Assembly (NCBI GenBank): GCA_914767715.1
Contig: OU612074.1
Coordinates: 8,573,501 to 8,637,500 of the forward strand
Direction: 5' to 3'
Source: Membranipora membranacea
Lineage: Eukaryota; Bryozoa; Gymnolaemata; Cheilostomatida; Membraniporidae
DNA: 64,000 nucleotides
Shown: positions 49,739 through 62,000 of the stretch, in pieces
How positions within the stretch are numbered: the first letter of the stretch is position 1
Layout of the letters: every line of letters starts with the position of its first letter
Made by a program: the position numbers and the translations under genes
Notes under the pieces: generated by a model
What the model saw: only the letters and a program-made list of their open reading frames with translations
The model's database searches: none
What the model was told of the DNA's origin: nothing

Positions 49739-51475
49739 CGGGTTCTGGAAAACGCGGAAAGGCGGAAAATCAGTTTCATCGCGGAAAATCGTTTTTCCGC
49801 GTTTTCGAAAATGCGGAAAATCGTTTTTCACCTTGAATTTCATGATGATGCTAAAAAAAACTACTGGAAAGACCTTGAGACATCACCACTGTATCATATG
49901 AGTGTTTTTGGTAAAAATCATTGAAAAAATATTTTTTTCGGAAAATGCGGAAAATATTTTTATCCTCAAAAATTGATCTTAAAGCATAGAAAATGAACTG
50001 TAACCCATTGAGATATCATCCCATTCTTCAAAAGGCCTGAATTTCAGGTTTTTTAAATTTTTGAAAGCGCGGAAAATCGTTTTCCGCGTTTTCGAAAATG
50101 CGGAAAATCGTTTTTCACCTTGAATTTTATGATGATGATAAAAAAACTACTGGAAAGACATTGAGACATCACCACTGTATCATATGAGTGTTTTTGGTAA
50201 AAATCAATTAAAATTTTTTTTTTTTGGAAAATGCGGAAAATATTTTGTTCCTCAAAAAATGATCTCAATGCATAGAAAATGAACTGCAACCCATTAAGAT
50301 ATCATCCCCATCTTTTAACGGACTGAATTTCAGGTTTGTTCATTTTTGGAAAACGCGGAAAATCGTTTTCTGTGTTTTCGAAAATGCGGAAAATCGTTTT
50401 TCACCTTGAATTTCATAATGATGCTAAAAAAAACTACTGGAAAGACATTGAGACATCACCACTGTATCATATGAGTGTTTTTGGTAAAAATCAATTGAAA
50501 ATTTTTTTTTTTTTGGAAAATGCGGAAAATATTTTTATCCTCAAAAATTGATCTTAAAGCATAGAAAATGAACTGTAACCCATTGAGATATCATCCCATT
50601 CTTCAAAAGGCCTGAATTTCAGGTTAATTAAATTTTTGAAAGCGCGGAAAATCGTTTTTCACCTTGAATTTCATGATGATGATAAAAAAAACTACTGGAA
50701 AGACATTGAGACATCACCACTGTATCATATGAGTGTTTTTGGTAAATATCAATTAAAACTTTTTTTTTTTGGAAAATGCGGAAAATATTTTGGTTTTTAA
50801 CGGCCTGAATTTCAGGTTTTTTCATTTTTTGGAAAACGCGGAAAATCGACCGCGTTTTCCAAAAATGAAAAACCCTGAAATTCAGGCCGTTAAAAGACAG
50901 GGATGATATCTTAATGGGTTGCAGTTCATTTTCTATGCATTGAGATCATTTTTTGAGGAAAAAAATAATTTATTTTCCGTATTTTCCAAAAAAAAATTTT
51001 TTTTCAATTGATTTCTACCAAAAACACTCATATGATACAGAGGTGATGTCTCAATATCTTTCCAGTAGTTTGTTTTAGCATCATCATGAAATTCAAGGTG
51101 AAAAGCGATTTTCTGCGTTTTCGAAAACGCGGAAAACGGTTTTCCGCATTTTCGAAAAATGAAAAAAACCTGAAATTCAGGCCGTTAAAAGATGGGGATG
51201 ATATCTTAATGGGTTACAGTTCATTTTCTATGCATTGAGATCAATTTTTGAGGAAAATTATTTTTCGCATTTTCCAAAAAAACAAAATTTTTCAATTGAT
51301 TTTTACCAAAAACACTCGAATGATACAGTGGTGATGTCTCAATGTCTTTCCAGTAGTTTTTTAGCATCATCATGAAATTCAAGGTGACAATCGATTTTCC
51401 GCATTTTCGAAAACGCGGAAAACGATTTTCCACGATGAAACTGATTTTCCGCCTTTCCGCGTTTTCCAGAACCCG
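49739..51475. mobile_element. MULE-like element of repeated and inverted ~280-bp units
   Basis: The ends are inverted (CGGGTTCTGGAAAACGCGG at the left, its complement at the right), with ~45 bp of further terminal inverted similarity. An exact 9-bp direct repeat, gcctcaaag, flanks it at 49,730-49,738 and 51,476-51,484. Inside are about four direct copies of a ~260-290 bp unit (anchors gcggaaaatcgtttttcacc near 49,816, 50,102, 50,389 and 50,645), followed by about two inverted copies. The centre is a near-perfect hairpin at about 50,793-50,893. A 9-bp duplication and long inverted ends fit Mutator-type elements. No transposase is seen, and ORFs within it are repeat-unit artefacts. Confidence 0.8.
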
Positions 51476-52584
51476 GCCTCAAAGCAAGTCTTCAAGTTGA
51501 CACAAATTATATACTTCAGAAAAAGTATGCGTAGATTGCAGCAGCTTACCTGGCGGCCACAGGAATTAACATAGTGACCATCCCATACAAGCTCATGCAG
51601 ACTAGCACAAACCTCTTTCCTTCGAATCTGCCAGCTATTATACCACCAGGTACTTGGGTCACCAGATATCCATAGAAGAATGCGCTGAGGATCCAGTCTT
51701 GTTGAGTCTTATCCCATTCAATATCTCCTTTGCTTGTCTGCAAAATCAAGAGAAACCACTGTGTAGACAGAGAAATCAAAGCTTTTTTGCTCACTGAATT
51801 ATAAACATTGTCTTCTCAGGATGACAGTCCATCGGATTGTACTGAAGGGACATGCATACAAAAATTACTTTTATTAAAGACGTTGGTTGAAAACTATATT
51901 AAATCTCATTGTCATTGTCCTATTGCATAAGTTGCCAGAACTATGACCGCAACTATATATTTTTCAAAATTTAAAACCAACTTTATAACGACTTATTACC
52001 TGGACTCCACTAGTATTGACTAGTGTGAGTGAACGTTAGAATTGCATAGATCAAAATGCACCATCTCTAAGTTGGTTTATGGCTTATACAGAAACACTTA
52101 CATTTTGTTCAGAATTCATCTGTCCGCCGCACACTGATGTCATATTTGTGCTCGCTGAATTTGAGATATTCAATCTTGATTGTTTGACCAATAGCAAAAC
52201 TCAAACTGCTTTTCATAGTCTCCATCGCAATGTGGCAGAAGCAGCACATGTATGCCAGGGTCCAGTGGCATGTCGTCAATATACTACCAAGACTCTCATG
52301 CCTGTTTCCTGTGAAAAAATTCGAATGAAGACAAACGAATCCCTTTAACAAGCAGAACGTGCTGTGATTGAAGACTAAAAGATTAGAGGGTGCCACAATA
52401 TTCAAACGTATTTATGCATGCTGATAATGAATTCTGCATCAATTCTTCCTTTATCCTCTTATGAGTTATAAACGTTTGGGTTGGTTATTCATATACTTGT
52501 TAACTTACCTGTATCAATATCTAGGCTCTGATTGTCCGTTTCACCACCAAGTTTTGTCTCTGCTTATTTTGACTCTTCACCCAT

Positions 52585-54276
52585 TATTTTCAAGTATTCT
52601 TAAGTCTTATTGCTTACTATCAAATAAGATTTGATGAAATGTTAACAAATTTCTAAACTGTAATTTACAAAGACATCACAAAGATTGATGCCTGTCTGCA
52701 AAATAGTTAGTGAACTCAACAATCATGAGTTCAACAGCTGATTTGAGCTCATGCAATGTCAATTGATTGGAAAAAGATCATAAATGCTGTCCAGATAATC
52801 TTATCGGATTTGATGTCAAAAAACAGAGGTTAAACTTATTGTAACCTGCTTGATGTTAATCGATCACAGAGATTCCAAGTCATATTGATAAACTACACGC
52901 GACAATAATAACTTTTGTTTTCACAAATTTAAATTTGTCATATTCAATTGATACATTTGAAAACCTATCATACTTACAAGACGAGACAACTCCTTACATC
53001 TCTTCATTCATTTATCTTCTATAATCATATCCTAAATTCCTTGTGGTAGTTGAAAAGGTTCAGGTCAAACCGAAACACAGAGCAAGGCCGCTCCTAAGAT
53101 GGCCTCAGTCTTTTCCCTCTGAAATAGTTTGCTTGTGGTGGTGGCAGGGTGGGTAGTGGTATGCATTCTAGCGTATCAATCTGAGAGTTGCAGGCTTGAA
53201 TCCATATTGTTAATGGGAGCGATCTCTTCAAACATAGCCCTAGCTTGTCGACTATTATGATATACAGATATATATATATATATATATAAAGAGATGAGTT
53301 GTATCATGTATCATTGATCTTATGTGAGCATAAAAAAACTGATCTTAGTTTGCTCTGATCAAAGTTGCCAGAATTCTGTATTTGGGTTTAACTCATTACA
53401 TTGCTGATGGCAACTGAACCTTGTCCTCGGAACTTTCAACCCGAATACATTCAGAGAAAATTGTGCAACCATTCGATGCAACCTCATTAACGATCATCTT
53501 TTTTTAAAACTGACAGAGAGTCAGTTTCTTAAGAAAAGTGCACTATTAGATTAATCAGAAAACATTCACACTTTTCTGATGTGTTTGCTGCTGATGGCTG
53601 CTGAGGTTTTCTTACTTGAAGTAATGTCGAAATGAATTCAACTTTTAAAATATTCAACATGAAACAGCTATGGTATCAAGCATCCCTAGACTCCCTCTTT
53701 ACAATTTTGACAAGACAATCTGCATTCTCATGATTAAAACCAGCAGTGCTGGATGGTAGACATTAGTGTTGTTGATGTTAGGACCAGCAAATTCGCTAGA
53801 TTAATTCCATCGTTTGAAAAAATGAAAAATAGTGATGCACACTCAAGTCCAAAACAAAGTTTTTCTGTGCAGTGTGGATCGGTAAGCAGTCAGCCTTGAT
53901 AAATTGTTTCCGCCAAATAAAATAATATAAACTAATGAGCGGAAAATGCTGCATTTTGATATATCAAATATCACAATAATTATATTAGTGATACGTAAAG
54001 ATGTTAACCTAAATCTTTCAACTTCTCAAACAGTTGAGAGTAATGATCTCATCAGCTCACCATCAAGACAGTAGTTGAACATACTATGGATACTCTGGAA
54101 GTAATGTAAACCATAAACTGAAAATCTGCTATTGGTAAGCTAAGATACGTGTGAATATCCAAACCAACCGCCTTAGAGAATACCTGTCAATTTTATAAGT
54201 AGTAAACTTTTTTAGTTTTTTTTCTCAGATATTTTATGATTCATAGATTTAGTGTAAAAATAGGTTGCTATGCATT
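52585..54276. other. Region between SLC17 E and gene H
   Basis: Up to about 53,045 this is the duplicated 5' flank of the D/E pair. Beyond it is sequence unique within the window, including a tRNA-like SINE (53,130-53,230) and a TA microsatellite at 53,266-53,288. No exon is seen. Confidence 0.5.
53130..53230 (+). mobile_element. tRNA-like SINE head
   Basis: An A-box-like gtggcagggtgggtagtgg at about 53,140 and a B-box-like caggcttgaatcc at 53,191-53,203, with spacing close to that of a tRNA gene. It does not fold as a clean tRNA, so a tRNA-derived SINE fragment is the likelier reading. Confidence 0.5.
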
Positions 54277-57200
54277 TCATTCTATTAAGCTAAAAAAACC
54301 ACAGCAGCAGTTTGTACGTGCCTGAAATATTGTACAAGTTAAGGTCCGTCCAATTCCAATCCAATTCCAAGAATATAAAACCACAATTGGACAATCAAGA
54401 TGAAACGTTGCTACAAGAGCCATCTGTAGATTGAGGAAAAACATAAAAGAGATGAATAGGGCTCCAATGCAAATAAATGATGTTGCTATAAAAAACCAAA
54501 TCAAACACCAATTTATTAAAAAATATTAAAAAAACGCATGCAAGTTCAGACACAATTACAGCATGTTAGGCTATAATCGTTACTGTTACCCTTTAAAGTC
54601 TTTGGTGTCCAAGCTAATTAAGTATATATGGAAATGATTAAATTAAGTCATATTAAAATAAGAAGATGATACCTAAGGAAATCAGTAACAGAATTTTAAT
54701 GATGTTTTTGCCAGGATACAGTCTGGTTGATGAGTTTCAAAAGATACTGCAGTCTACATGGAAAGCACACAATTATAGATTAGGTATTGAGACAAGAATT
54801 TTCTCACTATTCAATCTCATTATTTCTCCTCATGATAAACAGGAATCCAGCCTAAGTTGATGGACACCTGAAGTTCAGGTTGGTTTCTGCTTACTGCATT
54901 TTGATGCTCAAAAACGTGAAAATATTGGTAAAAGTGTTGCAGTCAGTTGCAAAAGTATGCACTTACTAGGAGAGGTTAGCCAATATCATATGATTCACCA
55001 AAAAGCTCCTCAGGGTCTGCATTCTCAGGATCGACTACATCAAAGTATTTTGAGCGAATTGCTAAAAAAAACCACAATATTGAATGAAAATCAGTAATGC
55101 TCTAATTGCGCGATAGATAAATGGTTGAAAATAAATTAGCAACAAATTTTACTCTGTAGCAATTTGCTTTCTGTCATCAAAATTCAGATACTTTGCAAAA
55201 CTCAGTTTTACAGACCTTACGGATATATGCAGTCTTTCTTACTCAATCAGGGAGGACCCATGATTCTAATACTCCCAAATCTCTAAGATTATCACGATAG
55301 TCATAATTTATAAGAAAGCTTACTGTGCGGTTTAGGTGAATCAGGTTTAGATGGATAAGTTCTAGGTGGTTTAGGTTTAGGTTTCTTGGCAGGTTCTTCA
55401 ACCCGCTTTGTTACCCAGGAAGATAGCTTTAACAACCTGCAAAAACAGTGGTGTTTGACAGTATCACTAGTTAAACGATTAGATCATGTTATCACATTCA
55501 TTAATTTTACTGCCTCTACACTGTGCATTCCGAGGTTGAAACCTCAATTTGTTATCTTTGACCGTTCTCTCTTTCTGCTGTCGACGGATAAATACTTCTC
55601 TGACTCACAGCAGTAGTTAAGGATGTGTTTGCAAGCAGAAAAATCCCCTCTCACTGTCATTTATACAAACTGTCAGCTTCAATTACCTGTCCAGATTTCT
55701 CAAAAATGTACTCCCGAGAGTGTGTTTCACTGACTTGTCTGCTTCATGAATTATCTTGTAGTATTTCGGCAGGTTCTCTTTGGGCAGTGGCACCTTAAAT
55801 AAATCAAAATAATGCTCTGAAACTCTCGCTTCATGAGACAGGTTTGTTAGTCTGACATAATTTGAGCTGAATACTTTGAATATCGGCCAATTATTTCTGC
55901 TGTTTCAAAAAAGTGCCAGCCTCGCTTGTATGTTCAAACACATAACTTACAAGCAAACTCCTTAATCAGTTTGAATTTTATGCTTAATTTCATCAGTACC
56001 CAATGCTTTATCCAAATGCTGACTGGTTGTGGAAAGTGTGTGTGTTTAATGGACTGACTCAACTGTCGAAGCCAATTCGTTTAAGGCTCGTTCTCTTTTG
56101 TTTCGGTTATAAACAAATTGAATTTGATGAAGCTAGTACTGAAAACATATAAACAAATATAATTTAATTCCTTGTATGAAAGAACCATGACAAGAACTAT
56201 TGCATGATGTGGGATAACTGATATTAATGTCCCCTGACTGGCCTTGAAGAAGGAAACTGTGATTATGTGTTAGATGTGAGATTTTATTTTCATTACCACC
56301 ATTTTGAATCACAGGGATTTCGTTGGTTGCTTTAAAATTCCTAATGTGGTTTAGTATCATATATTAATTCTACTCCAGATACTTTTTCTAATCTCGCTAC
56401 TCTCCAATTGACTGAAATTCAAGCCTGATGGGTGCTAAGGTAATACCATGCAGCAATTGACTTGGTTGGGTAGATGTCATCACCGGGACCAATTATGCAT
56501 AATCGTCGGCACAACCATTTTTTTAGGAGTTTCAGGCTACTGGTTTTGTCATTTTGTTCAATTAAAGGAGGGAGATAATCATGATTTATATTTGCCATAC
56601 CATGCATGTGTCATTTAGTCAAAACGCATGAACCCCTAACGTCACTCACTCACAAACCTAATTTGTTACTGCTCCTTGGTTATGAGTTCAGTACAAGGAT
56701 CTATTTGCTGCTGCCTATACGAACCCTGCCAAGTTTAACCTTTGTGAAGTTTTCCCTTGCTGCGATTTTGTATGCTTTCAGCTGCACAGTCATGTTGTAA
56801 ATATCCTTGCACAGTACTGACTCCTGTCCATCCACCGCCTCGTACTGCATAAGTTTTTTCAAGCTTTTTTCCACTGGTTCGCGCTCCTATCAAAGGTCAA
56901 TGCTTTTGTATAATCGTGGATACCTTGTAAATTTTTTCAGATACACAACATAAAAATATAATAATTTTTTTAGCTAGCTGATTGTTTCCTCATTAACCCT
57001 TATCTTGATATCAAACGTCTAAAAAAATTGGTTAGAAACTTCTCTCGTCATTGCCTCAAGTATTTGGTTGAGCTTCATCAAAGAAATTGTGAGTGATATG
57101 CTTGCTAAATTTAAAGATATGGTCCACCTTGTTCGAAGCCTTTTAATTGCTTTGTTTCCTGAATTTAAGTTCAAATGACCTGATCTCTGACCATATAATA

Positions 57201-58348
57201 AATATGAAATATATATGAAGGGATTGTCCAGAGGCCAAGAGAACATCAGGATGAAGAAGTATGGGAGTCAAGAAGCGGAAAGCCTGCCTAAATGTCCTCA
57301 GTTCAAGTACTTGGGCACAACAATCCACCAAGATGGAGGTTGCCGCAAGGAGATAGAGCTGAGAATATCCAAGGCTTGGAATAAGTGGAGAGAAATGACT
57401 GGTGTGCTCTGTGACAAGAAAATGCCTACTAAACTGAAAGTGCTGATGTATAAACCAGCTATCAGACCAGCTCTGCTATATGGAAATGAGACATGGCCAA
57501 TCACAGGATCTCTGGCGGATAAGATGTCATCCTGCGAAATGCGAACGTTGAGATATTGTATGAGCATAAGTCTAGAGGACCACAAGAGAAATGAAGAAAT
57601 AACAGCAGAGGCCGGAGTAATGCCAATTAAAGATCTGATGAGGGGAAAGAGAATGCTGTGGTATGGGCATGTTAGACGGAGAGAAAGTGAGGACGACATC
57701 CGGAGAGTGTAAGAGATGACAGTCGATGGAGTGCGACCTAGGGGTAGACCGAAACAAAGATGGTGTGTCACGGTGAACTCAGACCTTAGATGGCTTGATC
57801 TAGATGGATCAGATGCTGAAGATCGAGTGCGATGGAGGAGTTCGGTAGAACTTGGAATCAAGCAGAAACCCGCCACCCGCGCAGGGCCACGGCGGTGAAA
57901 GGTGACCAAAGGTGACCATGAAGGGATTGTCCAGACAATTTATAAGAAATGAGGGTGGCCCTGGACAGCAAAGAGTGAACAATGGGGAAGCTAAATGCAA
58001 ACACTTAGCAGAACTGGACAAACTTTTGTCACCAGCTGTGGTTAAAAAACCTGAATATCTTAATAACAAAGAGATTCACTCACGTTTACTTACATCTAGC
58101 CGAACTTCATGATGTTTCACCACATCATTGATAAACTTCAGTTGACTTTCAGCGCGCACAACTCTTTCCCTCAAATCTTTCAAAGCTTCCGAGCTGTCTT
58201 GATTTTCATGAGACCTCAGGAGCAAACTCACTTCTGTTTTATCAAGTTCTATTCTACTGTTTGTGCCTAGTGCCGCAGCTTTGACTGCTTTCAACTTAGC
58301 CCATATTTCAGCCTCTGTCCTAGCCCTATAATATTGACTGGCACTCAT
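54277..58348 (-). CDS. Unrecognised coiled-coil / hydrophobic C-terminus protein, gene H
   Basis: Five minus-strand exons join without a stop: 58094-58348, 55687-55793, 55324-55436, 54999-55061, 54277-54485 (747 nt, 248 aa; phases 0, 2, 1, 1). Residues ~1-85 are charged and heptad-like (E-A-L-K-D-L-R-E-R-V-V-R-A-E-S), a likely coiled coil. A middle part contains a Lys/Pro repeat (K-P-K-P-K-P-P, S-K-P-D-S-P-K-P) and then an acidic D-P-E-N-A-D-P-E-E. The C-terminus is strongly hydrophobic, with one or two possible membrane helices and a C-C-C cluster. I chose ATG 58348; upstream in frame there is a hydrophobic V-L-F-I-L-A-V run without an ATG, so a signal-peptide exon further upstream is possible. 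It has no counterpart in unit 1. Intron 1 hosts a LINE in the opposite orientation. The family is not recognised and no function is assigned. Confidence 0.6.
57233..57917 (+). mobile_element. 5'-truncated LINE (non-LTR retrotransposon)
   Basis: 685 bp lying between exact 18-bp direct repeats (57,215-57,232 and 57,918-57,935), the expected target-site duplication. It encodes the C-terminal end of a reverse-transcriptase polyprotein: F-K-Y-L-G, D-G-G-C-R-K-E-I, R-P-A-L-L-Y-G, W-Y-G-H-V-R-R-R, R-G-R-P-K-Q-R-W. A single in-frame TAA (57,710-57,712) interrupts an otherwise open frame to 57,898. The 3' tail is a short tandem repeat (two AAAGGTGACC) instead of poly(A). It lies in intron 1 of gene H on the opposite strand. 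The intact duplication and nearly open frame suggest a fairly recent insertion. Confidence 0.9.
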
Positions 58349-59013
58349 TTTAAACAAAGTTATTGTGACAGCTAATATAAAGAGCACTCTTTCCTCAAAC
58401 TTCTATGGTCTGTATTTTTCTCGATAGTGTACATATTTCAGAAACCCCAAAGTTGAGTCATGAATTCATTAATAACAAAAGGCTTTTCTTTGTTTATTAA
58501 ATTTTCGGTACTGTTGTAGACCAAAGTTTGATTTCTTTTGTTTTAACATTATTATTTAAGTTTTGTGAGAGGAGAACTCATGCAGAATTACTTCCTAGAG
58601 ACTTTAGTATTTCAAAACTTTACAACAAACCTCAACCCTCACACTACCATGACTAAATTAAAATTTTGAAATATTTTGAAAAGTTTTACTTAACCATTAT
58701 AACTGTTGCAAATATGTTACAATGCAATCAGTGCCCTTTATCACATAGCAATTTCTTACAAGATCAGTTGTGCCAATATGGGTTTCAAATTCAAGGTAAA
58801 ATAATGAAAACAAAATAACCTGAAAATCACTTAAATGACACAATGATACATTTGTTTAATACTCCTATCTGCTAGCTAAAAATTTATTTGTCAACATGCA
58901 TCAAGATCGCCGTTCACTACATTGACTTTTTTGTTGTGATTTTCATGATAAAGTCTTCTATGAGACTTGTTCTTACAAGACTAGGCTGTTAGAGGCGTCA
59001 TTATAAATTGTAA

Positions 59014-62000
59014 CTAGGTTAGCTGGCGCTCTTTCGATTTTTCAATTCTTACATACACCGCAATATCTGTTTTGGCTTTGCTCATCACCGGTAGCAATAA
59101 CACAATCACTATAATTAAAGTAGCCGAGGTTCCAGGTTCTGCTATACCATACGATCGCTGTGTGGTCTGCCTAACATGATTTAGGAGCATCATAGTAACC
59201 AAAATGTTTAAAGCCACTCATCTGCAAATGATACATGGTAAGTCCATCTCCATCAACAATTTTCTTCATTTGTCCTGTATGATAGAACAATAGATTTGGC
59301 AGCTAGTTTAATATAACGAAATTTTAAAAAAAAAGATCATCTCATAAATAAAAGCATCCTGAATAATGCTTATAATAAACTCACCGGTGTACACTAACTC
59401 AGAGATATTAGTACAATTTCTCCTTCCCCATTGTACAAAGCTAGACCCACCTTTTTCAGTCAGTTGACCACCTGCGACAAAACAAACAACTCAATGATAA
59501 ACTTTCAGGGGGCAATTAAAGAGGGCCATACAGGCCTCACCCTTTTGCAAACATCAAAAATCAAAATGGTCAACATCAAGTGATATTGACCTGACTCATC
59601 GTTGATGCCTATTGCAAGTAAACACTCACTAACCATTGTCAGAGTCGAAGCGTTCTGCTAGTCTGCTGACTTTGATGTTAGTTTGCTGAACTTCTTTCAG
59701 TATACCATGAGCGATGGTCGTATTTATAGCCTGTAGCAGGTCATCTAAAATATAAAACCATTACATGAATAACTTACTATTTGCAGCAAAATAATTCATG
59801 TGAATAATCTGCTCTCTTTGTTCCAAAAATCCTTTGCCAAACAACCAACACTTCCGGGATCCGTGAGTCATTTTTTGGCGTAATGCAGGGGGCTGCTGAC
59901 ACTTTAGTTGCCAATTTATAATCTATAAGAAAGGTTGTAGCAGGACAACATGAGGAGGTTAAAATGTTCCAATAGTGACCGTAATTGATTGATTGATAAA
60001 ATAAATATTCAGATCTAAGCCAGATTCAAACCGTACCAGAAATGGCTAGTTAGCAAAGAGATCAAAGATTGCTCGTGCCAATCTGCTCGGTGCTACAATA
60101 GTCATTTTATCATCCATTTACTGGATCTTTAATATTAATTTTGAGAGAATTGGTTAAAGCAAATGAACTCACCATCATTGGCCCTGAGCAACCTGATAAG
60201 ACCTAAAAAAACAAACAGAGTTCGCGTAATAATGCAGCAAAGCTGTCCACATAGTATGAGAATGAATGGAAAGTGTACTACTTCGAAAAAATATGCTATT
60301 AAGTGACAGAGATGATGTTTGACTCACATGGGTTGCTGTTACGGAACATTTTCCTGTGGTAAGTGATAGAAGTTGCCTAACCCTGGAATTTTCTATGTAT
60401 AATAATGATTGAAGTTTGAAGGTAACATCTTACTAGTGAGTATGACATTATCCCATGACAATAAAGGCCGTATTTGGACATGTTGAAAGCAGAGAAAAAA
60501 CATATTTCCATTCTCAATTTAGGACCTTTTGAGTTGAGTTTGATACGGCAGCAAACTTATTGATTATCACCTTAGATGCTATTATTACAAAAATTTATGC
60601 TGTCCTGAATCGGCATTGAAAATTATTGCTTGCCATGGGTGGTGTAAGGAATTTCCATACAGCACCTACCAAACGCCTCACAAAACCGAGTTTTTCATTC
60701 GACTAAGTATATGAAATATGTTTTAGCGCGCAACATGGGCTGCACCAGCAGACCCTCCACAATGACTTCATAAAACTGGCTGCCCGTACGGAACTGTTTT
60801 TTTACAGCGAACACGGAAAGAAACAGTCAATTGATCGTCACATCCTAAAGGCTCAGTTACTTTTTCCTATAACTTTTTAGATTTTTACCGTTGATAGCAA
60901 TGCTATGGAGGTTGTCAGCTGCATCACCTTTCTCCTCCACAGCTTGTCTCTTGACGATGCGGCCATTGGTTCCTGATCTATCTTCGGCAGCAATCTTTAT
61001 ACATACAAATGAAAAAATACTAGTTAAAATGAAGTTATGCCTTTAGCATACTTTGGTGTGTGCTTGAGTTCCCTTTCTTGCAGAATTTAAATAATATGAT
61101 GGTGAAGGGATGACAGATTTTCGGGGAAGTGGAATCAAAACAACGTTTTCAATTGTCTATTGAAAGACACAAGTTGCAGATTATTTAGCCGCATTAATGT
61201 TTACACAGCATTACTACCCTTGCAATAATGAATTCCTAATAACACATGGAAATTGCTGAATATCATTTTCCACATAGAGCTCAGTTTATCAAATTTTTAG
61301 TTTACATATCTCTCATTGACAATTAGGGAACACCCAGAACTATAAAGTTATAGAAATAAAACTATAAAGCAATCAATAAATTTGCAGGACTCTAAGTAAC
61401 ATTGTGGAATCTAACTTACAATACATTTGATAGCTTGTTTCGAAAATGATAGATGTTAAAACCTCATATATCATCATAAATCAAAATAAATCATCAGCGG
61501 GGGGGGGGGGGGGGGGGGGAGGGGGATTGGGGGCCGCTGAAGTTAAAGAAAATGGACCAAATATTTGCTCATAATTGTCAATTCAACTTTTGTTCGGTGA
61601 CGCATTGGTCTCACATTACATAACATTAAGATACATCTTTAATGTAAGTAATATACTGCCTGTGCACAACCTGTTGGGTCACATATTTTTCACATATATA
61701 ACATAGGTCTTGCATCAAATCAAATTGCCACAGCTACTATATATTGAGAAAGCCTACGACCCTGATAATGATCAAAATATTAGTTGCAACATATCAAAGA
61801 GGGGAACACAATTGTAGCTAACGTGTTGGCTTTGATTGGTAGCAGAGGAGAATACCTTCCAATAATAAATTGCGGCGTGAAACATTCCTGCGACAAACTA
61901 GAAGCTGCACAGATTCCAACCTTGTGCACCGCATTCGATGATCAGTGCTCAACTTATATGTGTAGATTGAGACTAAGCACCGATCACCCACTCAGATGAA

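Larger units (their letters stand above)
47157..52584 (-). pseudogene. SLC17-family pseudogene E
   Basis: Unit 2 counterpart of the intact copy D. Exon 1 52509-52584 has CAA changed to TAA at codon 7 (52564-52566). Exon 2 52102-52308 lacks 8 bp (frameshift) and its conserved Met is Ile. Exon 3 51550-51737 is readable, with GGKR changed to EGKR. Exon 4 48799-48967 has its acceptor AG changed to AT. Exon 5 47900-48124 is readable. Exons 6, 7, 8 and 9 are missing, deleted between about 47,500 and 47,660. Exon 10 is 47157-47324. Intron 3 is swollen by nested transposons (49,254-51,500), and intron 4 holds an old LINE remnant shared with D. Confidence 0.93.
36090..53045. repeat. Segmental duplication, SLC17 block of unit 2
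   Basis: Counterpart of 170-22,210: copy C corresponds to A, orphan exon F to the B locus, and copy E to D. Differences include deletion of almost all of the B counterpart, deletion of exons 6-9 in E, and several insertions (36,365; about 37,287-37,580; 41,335; 49,254-51,500). Confidence 0.85.

Noticed and set aside
50053-51433. Several 65-70 codon open frames
   Set aside because: The same translated repeat unit appears in each; no start context, splice sites or family resemblance.
49739-51475. Possible CRISPR-like or satellite array
   Set aside because: Units are ~280 bp, partly inverted, with no unique spacers, and lie between inverted ends with a target duplication: a transposon, in a eukaryotic genome.
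57298-57909. 203-codon open frame on the minus strand
   Set aside because: It is the antisense shadow of the LINE reverse-transcriptase end on the plus strand; the plus-strand product has recognisable motifs and this one does not.
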